This document shows positions 41,780-48,644 of a stretch of DNA of 64,000 bases, piece by piece. The first letter of the stretch is position 1, and every line of letters starts with the position of its first letter. The stretch spans positions 3,375,001 through 3,439,000 of the forward strand of contig NZ_CP069396.1 of the NCBI RefSeq assembly GCF_016887565.1. The letters run 5' to 3'. Below the pieces are notes generated by a model. That model made no database searches. It saw only the letters and a list, made by a program, of their open reading frames with translations, and was not told where the DNA came from. A program made the position numbers and the translations under genes. Source of the DNA: Archangium violaceum (GTDB lineage Bacteria; Myxococcota; Myxococcia; Myxococcales; Myxococcaceae).

Positions 41780-42748
41780 TCACGGGATGAGCAGGAGCTT
41801 ACCGGTCGTGCGGCGGCTTTCCATGTCCGCATGGGCCCGCGCGGCTTCGGCCAGCGGATAGACGCCCCCGATCCTGACCTTCAGCGAGCCGGCGGAGATC
41901 CAGTCGAACAGGCGCGCGGCGCGGCTGCGCAGCAGCTCGCTGGTCGCGATATGGTCGGAGAAGACCGCGTAGCCGATCTTGATGCTCTTGGGCAGGCTCA
42001 TCAAGTCGATGGGCCCGGGCCCGCCGAGCACCGGCCCGTACCAGCAAAAGGTCCCGCTGCGGCGCAAGGAGGCCAGGGAGGCCTGGAAGGTCTTCGGACC
42101 CGAGCCGTCGTAGACCACGTGCACGCCGTCGCCGCCGGAGAGACGGACCGTCTCGTCGGCGAACCGGCCCTCGTCGTCGACGATCACATGGTCGGCGCCC
42201 GCCTCGCGCGCGACGGCGACCTTGTCCGCGTGCGACACACGGCCGATGACCTTGCCACCCCTCAGCTTGATGATCTGGGTGAGGAGCAGGCCAAGGCCGC
42301 CAGCGGCGGCATGGACGAGCGCGACCTCGCCGGGCTGCACGGGGTGGAAGTCGGTGGCGAAGTGGCTCGCGGTCAGACCCTGCATCATCACCGCCGCTGC
42401 CGTGCGATCGTCGATGGCGTCGGGCAGTGGCACGAGCGCGTCGGCCGGGATGGCGACCCGTTCGGCGTAGCTGCCGGGCGCGTAGACCCAGGCGACCCGG
42501 CGTCCCACCCACGTCGGATCGACGCCGGCTCCGACCGACAGGACCCGCCCGGCGCCCTCGACGCCCAGGACCTTCGGGTCTGGCTTGTCGCTCCAGGCGA
42601 GCCCCCGCCGCACGCCGGTGTCCATGAAGTTCACGCCCGCCGCGGCGATCTCGACGAGCGCCTCGCCCGGCCCAGCGACCGGCTCGGGACGCTCGACGAA
42701 CGCCATGACCTCGGGCCCGCCCTGGCGGGTCATCACGACAGCTTTCAT
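41780..42748 (-). CDS. Quinone oxidoreductase (zeta-crystallin type, MDR family)
   Basis: 322 residues from ATG 42748 (AAGGAG at good spacing). The medium-chain fold has an N-terminal GroES-like part (MKAVVMTRQGGPEVMAFVER; AAGVNFMDTGVRRG) and the Rossmann motif VHAAAGGLGLLLTQIIKLRG. No catalytic or structural zinc cysteines are present, as in NADPH:quinone reductases (QOR). It lowers reactive quinone or enone levels in the cytoplasm. A TetR gene lies upstream on the same strand, 54 bases away, with a palindrome in the gap. Confidence 0.9.
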   Translation of the reverse strand: MKAVVMTRQGGPEVMAFVERPEPVAGPGEALVEIAAAGVNFMDTGVRRGLAWSDKPDPKVLGVEGAGRVLSVGAGVDPTWVGRRVAWVYAPGSYAERVAIPADALVPLPDAIDDRTAAAVMMQGLTASHFATDFHPVQPGEVALVHAAAGGLGLLLTQIIKLRGGKVIGRVSHADKVAVAREAGADHVIVDDEGRFADETVRLSGGDGVHVVYDGSGPKTFQASLASLRRSGTFCWYGPVLGGPGPIDLMSLPKSIKIGYAVFSDHIATSELLRSRAARLFDWISAGSLKVRIGGVYPLAEAARAHADMESRRTTGKLLLIP

Positions 42749-42765
42749 CGTTCTCTCCTTGAGTT

Positions 42766-42777
42766 GAATGTTCATTC
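42766..42777. promoter_or_regulatory. Palindrome between tetR-like and qor-like genes
   Basis: GAATG-TT-CATTC is a perfect inverted repeat located 18 bases before the qor-like start. It suits an operator for the adjacent TetR-type repressor. Confidence 0.45.
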
Positions 42778-42802
42778 CAGAATCGCGCAAAAAAAGAGAA
42801 GC

Positions 42803-43369
42803 TCACCGCAGGGCGCGCAGCGCGAGACGGCCCAGGCCGCGGAGCTGGTCGGTGTCGGCGCCTCCCCGGGCGGCGATGCGGATGGCGGCGAAGCTCGAGA
42901 TGAGGAAACCCGCCGCCTCTTCGGGGTTCAGATCGACGCCGACGTCGCCGTCGGCCTGGGCCGCGCGCACGCGTTCGACGATCGCGCGGTGCAGCGCCCG
43001 CTCGGCGGCGTCGTGGATCTTCGCCAGCTCGGCCCGCGCGCGGCCGAACTCGCAGATGGACCCGATCCCCAGACAGGCCTGCCCGGCGTCCTCGACCAGG
43101 CGCTCCACCATGGCCCGAAGGCCTTCGATGGCCCGCGGCCGACTGCGCAGGGCCGCGACGTGGGCGCCGCCTTCCAGGGCCGAATAGCGCTGTACGGCGG
43201 CGCAATAGAGGCCCCATTTGTCGCCGAAGGTGTCGTAGAGGCTCTGGCGGCCGATCCCCATGGCCTTGACCAGCATGTCGGCCGAGGTCCCCTCGAAGCC
43301 ATGCTCGCGGAACACGCCGATCGCGGCGTCCAGCGCCTCATCCGTGTCGAACGCCTTGGGTCTGGCCAT
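42803..43369 (-). CDS. TetR-family transcriptional regulator
   Basis: 188 residues from ATG 43369. The N-terminal HTH is clear (FDTDEALDAAIGVFREHGFE, then GTSADMLVKAMGIGRQSLYD and TFGDKWGLYCAAV). The C-terminal part, helical with Cys in QACLGIGSICEF, resembles the AcrR/TetR C-terminal domains of regulators that control oxidoreductases in response to electrophiles. It is encoded directly upstream of the quinone oxidoreductase on the same strand, so it probably represses it. Confidence 0.9.
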   Translation of the reverse strand: MARPKAFDTDEALDAAIGVFREHGFEGTSADMLVKAMGIGRQSLYDTFGDKWGLYCAAVQRYSALEGGAHVAALRSRPRAIEGLRAMVERLVEDAGQACLGIGSICEFGRARAELAKIHDAAERALHRAIVERVRAAQADGDVGVDLNPEEAAGFLISSFAAIRIAARGGADTDQLRGLGRLALRALR

Positions 43370-43401
43370 GGTCGTTGGATACAGGGTTTTGGAACAGATA
43401 G

Positions 43402-43572
43402 TCAAGAAAGGGCGGTGGGCCGCCGCTCTTTTCCGATCCAGGTCAGTTTGGTCACGTCGAGCACCGCCCGGGCGAAGGCCTTGGGCGCCTCCTGCGGCAG
43501 GTTGTGGCCGATCCCGCCGGAGATCAGGCGATGGGCGTAGGGCCCGGAAAACTTCGCCCTGTAGGCCGCCGG
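43402..43572 (-). pseudogene. Alpha/beta hydrolase, C-terminal fragment
   Basis: Encodes YRAKFSGPYAHRLISGGIGH then NLPQEAPKAFARAVLDVTKL. It is homologous to the last 50 residues of the hydrolase at 35808-36869 (GGIGHNLPQEAPRAFAQAVL). The upstream part is cut at about 43573. The position at the right edge of the island and its likeness to a gene at the left suggest that the ends derive from related hydrolase genes. Confidence 0.7.
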
Positions 43573-43592
43573 CTACGGATGGGGTGCGCCGC

Positions 43593-43872
43593 GTGGGAGT
43601 GGTCACCGAGGTGTACGGGCGGATGGAGCGGGCAACCTGACGCCAGCGTCCTCACCCTGCGCGAGCTGTGCATGGTGCTGCGGGTGGATGCCAGTGCCGC
43701 CCTGGGACTGCAAGCGGGCGAGGCGACGGCCTGGTTGAAGGAGTCCGAGCTCACCTCGGAAGAATCGCCGCAGATGCGCCGTCTGCTGCGCACCTTGCGC
43801 CAGTTGGACGACAAGCAGCTCACCGCTGTCGGTTACATGGCTCGCAGCCTCGTGCCGCCCGAGGCCCGTTAG
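43593..43872 (+). pseudogene. XRE-type regulator, C-terminal piece
   Basis: The first part reads GVVTEVYGRMER in one frame. Two missing bases near 43630-43640 move it to the frame ASVLTLRELCMVLRVDASAA, GLQAGEATAWLKESELTSEE, then LLRTLRQLDDKQLTAVGYMA. GVVTEVYGRMERGNLTPSV is the usual second half of an XRE helix-turn-helix. The matching first half (LRLGLTQAEVAKN) lies at 45268-45355 on the opposite strand. Together they would give one ordinary XRE protein of about 130 residues. Confidence 0.65.
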
Positions 43873-43959
43873 CTCTCATCGGAGAGGTGGGTATCAGCCG
43901 TCTCCAGCAGCTTGCGCAAGAGCGCCAAGCTCTCCGGCGGCCACGCCTGCAAGACAAAG

Positions 43960-44351
43960 ATGGTGGTTCTACGCATTGTTTTCGATTCGCGAAAGACAAC
44001 AGTGAACCGCCAGAAAATCATTATGGCAAGTGGGTGACCCCTGCCATTACTACCTGGTATGAATTGACTGGGGATGGTATTGGTAATCAGGAGATGCGGA
44101 ATAAGCTGAATGGCTTCAATTATGGCTCCGCATCCATCAAAGTAAAAGACAGCGCATTCCTGTCATTCCTCAACACCTGGAAGCCATCGAATTATCCGAC
44201 GTTTACCCAACAGAGTATTGAGGCATCAAATCCTGTGTCCAAGAAGGATGGAAAGACTGTTGAGGGAGCGTCTAATAAGGCGGCGTCCAAGAAGGATGGA
44301 AGGCCTGTAGAGGGAGAGGGCAAGAGCGGCGGGACAGAGGCGGGCCGCTGA
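43960..44351 (+). pseudogene. AT-richer orphan coding fragment
   Basis: One frame reads HCFRFAKDNSEPPENHYGKW, VTPAITTWYELTGDGIGNQE, MRNKLNGFNYGSASIKVKDS, then AFLSFLNTWKPSNYPTFTQQ. Codon use is clearly AT-richer than anything else in the window. No start codon or ribosome site precedes it; coding character begins near 43965. I do not recognise the family; a fragment of a prophage or toxin gene is possible. The end consists of a short repeat (SKKDGKTVEG / SKKDGRPVEG) that merges into IS-end repeat copy E. Confidence 0.4.
44238..44315. repeat. Direct repeat of a 30-bp unit
   Basis: TCCAAGAAGGATGGAA followed by (A/G)G(A/C)CTGT(T/A)GAGGGA occurs at 44238-44267 and 44286-44315, 48 bases apart. 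The second unit overlaps the IS-end repeat. Confidence 0.7.
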
Positions 44352-44390
44352 CGGGGGCCGGCCGAGCAGTACGCCAGGCGGGGAACAAGT
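44296..44390. repeat. Dispersed IS-end repeat, copy E
   Basis: GGAAGGCCTGTAGAGGGAGA, then GGGCAAGAGCGG and GGGCCGCTGACGGGGGCCGG. It is the most diverged of the copies, but the CCGCTGACGGGGGCCG part equals copy C. On the minus strand next to it (44390-44500) lies a coding-like stretch (LRRLRKGDNVGVTLVVFYDG) of unknown origin. Confidence 0.6.
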
Positions 44391-44494
44391 CCTTTGACAC
44401 CTTTCCCGCGGGGGTCAGCGGGCCGCTGACGGTGGCGCCGTCGTAGAACACCACCAGGGTGACACCGACGTTGTCACCCTTTCGCAGTCGTCTG

Positions 44495-44890
44495 AGTGAT
44501 GCCTGGAGGCTACCCATGGAACCATAGGGTGAAAGTCCCAAAGCGGTAAAAGGTCGAGGCCTCATAGCTCGGATGGCACCGACAGGGGAGACCCCTGCGG
44601 TGAAGCCCATCGACAAAGCCCCGGAAAGCGGGGTGAGCGAGTGAGCGGGCCGCAACGACGAGTGAACACCCGGTAGAGGCCTCGTGACTCGTCAACTCCG
44701 GATGCCGAGCCGACTCAGACGCGGCGAAGGCAACAGGACTCCTCCGAAGACGACCTTGGGGAGAGTCCATCCGGCGGGGTGGAGGGTGGCGGCACGCCCA
44801 TACGGCCATGGGTGGAAACAGGGAAGGGCTCCCCGCCCCGCGGAGAAAGCCCGCGGAAGCAAGGTAGCCCTCGACCCGACCACCCTTTCG
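44495..44890 (+). mobile_element. Group II intron RNA, 5' portion
   Basis: TGATGCCTGGAGGCTACCCA, ATAGGGTGAAAGTCCC, GGCACCGACAGGGGAGACCC and several short hairpins are in the style of domain I of a bacterial group II intron of the class whose reverse transcriptase lies at 46476. The stretch ends at about 44890 against the duplicated DHOR segment, so no intron ORF or domains V/VI follow in place. Assignment is from remembered intron wording, not from folding. Confidence 0.5.
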
Positions 44891-44892
44891 TG

Positions 44893-45267
44893 GCTCCGTG
44901 CACAGACGGTGCACCCCTATACCGACCTGCTGCTTCACGACATGGGCGCGGGGCTGGCGGACGACTCCGGCCTGCCCGAGGCGAGTGAATGGCGCACGGC
45001 TCCACTGTGGGGCCTGGGCTTCACCGCGCAGGTGTCTGGCGCCGTCAACCTGCTGCACGATGGGAGGGCCGGCTCGGTGCTCGAGGCGGTGCTGTGGCAC
45101 GGCGGGGAAGCGCAGGCGGCGCGGGACGCGGTGGTGGCGCTGCCGCGAGAAGACCGCCTGGCGCTGCTCGCCTTCCTCGACAGCCTCTGACGTGCCAGAA
45201 CGTGCACCGGCGCTGACCCGAGCTTCGCTCGTCGGGTCTCTCTGGACGCAGTCCGGAGACGACACAT
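44893..45267 (+). repeat. 375-bp duplicate of the DHOR gene 3' end
   Basis: Identical to 31889-32263 except for three substitutions I can count (two within the last codons, one just after the stop), with no indels. It carries the last 98 codons of the di-haem cytochrome gene, stop, hairpin and 30 bases beyond. There is no start codon or haem motif, so it is not a gene. The left junction is to group II intron sequence, the right one to the XRE gene 5' part. Confidence 0.95.
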
Positions 45268-45355
45268 TCTTGGCCACCTCCGCCTGCGTAAGGCCCAGCC
45301 GCAGGCGAGCAGCTCGGGCCGCGTCTCCCAGCGCGTGTCGCAGCTTCTCGTCCAT
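45268..45355 (-). pseudogene. XRE-type regulator, N-terminal piece
   Basis: ATG 45355 begins MDEKLRHALGDAARAARLRL and GLTQAEVAKN, the first half of an XRE helix-turn-helix (ARxRxGLTQxEVA). It is then cut at 45267 where the DHOR duplicate starts. The missing second half is present at 43593-43872 in the opposite orientation. Confidence 0.7.
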
Positions 45356-45801
45356 GGTGTCCGTCTACCCCAACAGGAAGGGGACCGCGATGATCATAGG
45401 GAGATGCTCCCGATTTCGTTCTGTCAGCCCTCCCGCGGTTTCGAACGCCCCGGCCACCTCGCCAATCGGTAGGGTTATCCGAATTCGAGCAAGACCCCCG
45501 CCCCTGGGGGACAGGGGTTCCTTTCTCATGGGTCCAATTTCAAGTGGGCCTCCGCCATCTTCGAGATGGCCTCAGAGGCTGGATGGGTCATGGCGAGACT
45601 GCACGAGCGCACCGTCGCCGTAGCCAGCACCTCCCGGGTGAGCCAGAGTGCGCGCCCTCGCCCCGACGTCCGGGGCGGACGATCGTCCGCTCCTCCGAGT
45701 CTCAATCCCTCTCTCTCGCAACCGCGTAGGGGGGGGCAAAATCCTTGCCATCCTGGATGTGCTGTGCAGAGTGCCCGTGCGGTCTTCGATGCCGAGGAGG
45801 C
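45356..45801. other. Gene-poor stretch between the XRE piece and a collagen-like lipoprotein gene
   Basis: Contains the presumed upstream region of the former XRE gene and a hairpin-like ACCCCCGCCCCTGGGGGACA stretch near 45500. The minus strand (45526-45654) reads LWLTREVLATATVRSCSLAM, then THPASEAISKMAEAHLKL, possibly the end of a lost gene. Nothing else is convincing. Confidence 0.35.
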
Positions 45802-46386
45802 ATGATGCGTCAATCCAGGATGTTCGCAGTAGCGATGCTGCTGGGAGGGCTGGTGGCCTGCACCGAGAGCCAGGGGCCCAAGGGAGACACGGGGCCCCAG
45901 GGGCCCAAGGGAGACACAGGCCCCCAGGGTCCCGCCGGCACTTCGCTCCCCGTCGCCGTGTGGCGGGATGCGAACAACACGTTGATCGGCCCGGGAGTGA
46001 GCGTGGACGACATCGACGATGTGCCCTATTTCGATTCCAGGGGCCTCATCTGGTTCCTGGATGGGTCGACCGGAAATATCCGGAAGAAAACGGCTTCCAT
46101 CTACTACGACGGCGTCGGTTGCACGGGCACTGCATATATCTCCACATACCGCATGCCCCGGCTCGTTTTCTCGGTGGCTGGCGACGCCCCCGATACATTC
46201 CGGACCCTGCCCGATACGTTCACCGCCACGACGGTCCAGACCAAGTCCTACCGGAACAGCGCGGGGGTTTGCGCCAACTACACGGATGAGGTCCAGGTCG
46301 TGCCGCCCGCGGACACTCTGCCCGCGACGCCCATCGTCAAGCCCACCATCAACTTCGTGGGCCCCCTCCGCCTCGTCGTGCAGTAG
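45802..46386 (+). CDS. Lipoprotein with short collagen-like repeat
   Basis: 194 residues from ATG 45802 directly behind GAGGAGG. The signal ends LLGGLVAC. Immediately after it lies a Gly-X-Y stretch (two copies of GPKGDTGPQ, then GPAG) of about 22 residues, as in bacterial collagen-like tethers. The rest is a beta-rich domain with two or three cysteines (YYDGVGCTGTAYIST) and no known motif. Such proteins are usually cell-surface and the collagen-like part acts as a stalk. The gene is free-standing, between the XRE fragment and the intron reverse transcriptase. Confidence 0.75.
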   Translation: MMRQSRMFAVAMLLGGLVACTESQGPKGDTGPQGPKGDTGPQGPAGTSLPVAVWRDANNTLIGPGVSVDDIDDVPYFDSRGLIWFLDGSTGNIRKKTASIYYDGVGCTGTAYISTYRMPRLVFSVAGDAPDTFRTLPDTFTATTVQTKSYRNSAGVCANYTDEVQVVPPADTLPATPIVKPTINFVGPLRLVVQ

Positions 46387-46475
46387 CCTCCGGGCCTCCA
46401 GGCGGTGCGGCCCGAAACCCGCCTCACCCCCTCCCGCTGCCAGACTCGTTTCCGCCGGCTGGAGCATGCGGTGCA

Positions 46476-47292
46476 TTGAGCAGTCTTCAGGACTTGAGAC
46501 GAAGGATATACGTCAAGGCGAAGGCCGAACCGTCCTGGCGCTTCTGGGGATTGTTCGTCCACGTGTGCAAGTGGGAGACGCTGCGCGCTGCCTATGAGAT
46601 GGCCAGACAGAACAACGGGGCACCCGGTAGTGACGGGGTCACGTTCGAGGCCATCGAAGCAGGTGGGGTGGACGCCTTCCTGGGACAGATTCGAGATGAG
46701 TTGAGCTCGGGGCAGTACCGTCCCATGCGCAACCGGAAGAAGGAGATACCGAAGGATGGCGGCAAAGTGCGCGTCCTGTCGATCCCCTCCATCCGGGACC
46801 GAGTGGTGCAGGGTGCGCTCAAGCTCATCCTGGAGCCGATTTTCGAAGCCGGCTTCCAGGACGGCAGCTATGGCTACCGTCCCAAGAGAAGCGCACACGA
46901 TGCGATTGCCCGTGTCGCTCAAGCCATCGTCCATGGCAAGACGCGCGTTATCGACATTGACCTGCGGGCCTACTTCGACAACGTGCAGCACCATGTGCTG
47001 CTGACGAAGGTCGCCCTGCGCGTCAATGACGACGACGTGATGCACCTGCTGAAGATGATGCTGAAGGCGAACGGAGAGCTCGGAGTGCCGCAGGGAGGAG
47101 TGCTGTCGCCCGTACTCAGCAACCTCTACCTCAACGAGGTGGACCGGATGCTGGAGCGGGCCCGCGAGGCGACGAGGGAGAAGGTAAGGACGCACGTGCA
47201 GTATGCGCGTTACGCCGACGACCTGGTCGTCCTCGTGGACCCCACCCGCGGGTACGCGTGGCTGGAGGGAGCGGTGGTCCGGCGGCTGAGGG
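46476..47292 (+). pseudogene. ltrA: Group II intron reverse transcriptase, 3'-truncated
   Basis: From TTG 46476 the frame has the usual start of this intron RT clade (SLQDLRRRIYVKAKAEPSWR) and then RT motifs: NNGAPGSDGVTFEAIE, RPMRNRKKEIPKDGGKVRVL, SIRDRVVQGALKLILEPIFE, GYRPKRSAHDAI, VIDIDLRAYFDNV, GVPQGGVLSPVLSNLYLNEV and the catalytic YARYADD. After RRLREP, about residue 268 of some 420, the RT sequence ends; the thumb/X and GIIM/endonuclease parts are gone. The frame stays open into the protein at 47373, giving a fused ORF of 637 codons. The intron RNA part lies 1.6 kb upstream, so the intron is dismembered. Confidence 0.85.
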
Positions 47293-47372
47293 AACCCCGA
47301 TGCCGAGGGAGCAGCAATACTCGCCCGGGAGCGGCTCCGGCGTTAAGAGACGTCCCAAGCCCAGAGTCGCGA

Positions 47373-48389
47373 ATGATGATCGATCTCCAGAAGCTTGCTG
47401 CCGTTCCCAACCCCACCCTGCTCCGGAGCCCCGAGGTCGAGCGCGGAATTGCCGATTCCGTCGCCTACCTCGGCTCGGACGCCGCGCTGCGCGGCATCGA
47501 GCTCGATCCGTACTGGCCCAAGTGGCACTCCCCGTGGTGGCACATGCTGCTGCTCCACGAGCTCGGCGAGGCACGCCAGATCCCAGCGCGTGCCTCCGCG
47601 GCGATGGCCGCGAGGATCGATCGCATCCTGCACCTCTTCCCGATCCACCCGAGCGATGCTCCGGGCGCCGACCTGCAGCGCGACAGCGCCTGTCACTGCG
47701 CCCTCGGCACGATGTACCCGGTGCTGGCCGCGTGCGGCATCGACGTCGAGCGCGCGCTGCCCTGGGTCAGGCCCTGGTTCGTGCGCTACCAGATGGCCGA
47801 CGGCGGCCTCAACTGCGACAACACCGCGTACCTCCAGACCGGCGAGTGCCCGAGCTCGATGGTCGGGACTGTCCCGCCGCTCGATGCCATGCTTCTCGGC
47901 GGACCCGGGATGGCCGAGCAGCGCGCCTTCGTCGCTCGCGCGGGGGGCTTCATGATCGATCGTGCCCTCATCCACGGCTCGCGGACCGTGCACAACGCCG
48001 AGGAGCGCGACGCGGCGGCGGCCTGGCGCGCGCTCACGTTCCCGCGCTTCTACTTCTATGACGTGCTGCGCGGGCTGGCGGCCCTGGTGCGGTGGGCCGA
48101 GGCGACCGAGCAGCGGCTGCCGCGGGCCGCGGTCGCGACCGTCGTCAATGCCCTCGTCGAGCGCTGGCCCGATGGCGTCGTGCGCGTCGAGCGCCAGGCC
48201 CATGCCGGGAAGACGACGATCCTCCCGACGGTCGACCGCTCGCCCAGCCCGCGCGCGCCGACCTCGACGTTCCCGCTGCTCGACGCCACCAGCAGGCTCG
48301 GTGAGCCGTCCGAAGCGCTGACGCGGCAGTGGTCAGAGGCTCGCGCCGGCCTGCTCCGGCTCGCCCACATGGGGCGCCTCGTCGCCTAG
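47373..48389 (+). CDS. Alpha/alpha-toroid (prenyltransferase/squalene-oxidase-repeat-like) protein
   Basis: 338 residues from the double ATG at 47373/47376. The protein is helical with motifs LPWVRPWFVRYQMADGGLNC, DNTAYLQTGECPSSMVGTVP and the FYFYDVLRGLAALVRWAE phrase, like the toroid fold of squalene-cyclase/prenyltransferase-type proteins. The terpene-cyclase DxDD motif is not seen. It could be cytoplasmic and its reaction is unknown. The RT fragment is in frame upstream, and no separate ribosome site is clear, so the first codons may have been replaced at the junction and expression may depend on the fusion. Confidence 0.65.
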   Translation: MMIDLQKLAAVPNPTLLRSPEVERGIADSVAYLGSDAALRGIELDPYWPKWHSPWWHMLLLHELGEARQIPARASAAMAARIDRILHLFPIHPSDAPGADLQRDSACHCALGTMYPVLAACGIDVERALPWVRPWFVRYQMADGGLNCDNTAYLQTGECPSSMVGTVPPLDAMLLGGPGMAEQRAFVARAGGFMIDRALIHGSRTVHNAEERDAAAAWRALTFPRFYFYDVLRGLAALVRWAEATEQRLPRAAVATVVNALVERWPDGVVRVERQAHAGKTTILPTVDRSPSPRAPTSTFPLLDATSRLGEPSEALTRQWSEARAGLLRLAHMGRLVA

Positions 48390-48644
48390 TCCAGTCTTGT
48401 GCTCTCGGATGCTGAGTCGGTAAGCAGGTCGGCCGGGAAGCCTCGGCGCTGGTGCTCGCGGGGCACTTCGCTGTAGAAAGAGCACGGCGATCCAGAGGAC
48501 GGGCGGGGGGCTGCCCGAGGACCCTGGCGCCTCGTCAGCCGCCCTGCGCTGGCGACTCATGCCCCGCCTGGCACACGCCACGGCACCTGTCCCTTCCATG
48601 CGTAATGCCATCGCGTGCGCCCTCACCTGGGTTCGGGAGCAGTC

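Larger units (their letters stand above)
34160..43577. mobile_element. Foreign island: oxidant-defence gene set from a gammaproteobacterium-like donor
   Basis: About 9.4 kb with close gene packing, short leaders and gene content typical of Rhodanobacter/Luteibacter-like bacteria. It lies between a transposase fragment and a broken XRE gene. Contents: SnoaL-like remnant, Ohr/OsmC, alpha/beta hydrolases, MsrQ-like membrane protein, CcdA, redoxin, OmpR-type regulator and kinase, TetR and quinone oxidoreductase. A hydrolase fragment sits at its right end. No integrase or clear terminal repeat is seen, so the mode of entry is unknown. Confidence 0.55.

Noticed and set aside
42803-43606. 79-residue N-terminal extension of the TetR regulator
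   Set aside because: The extra part is antisense-frame sequence over a hydrolase fragment; ATG 43369 gives the standard TetR start.
44684-45190. A 168-codon frame as a second cytochrome gene
   Set aside because: It is intron-derived sequence joined to the duplicated DHOR tail. It has no haem motif, signal or ribosome site.
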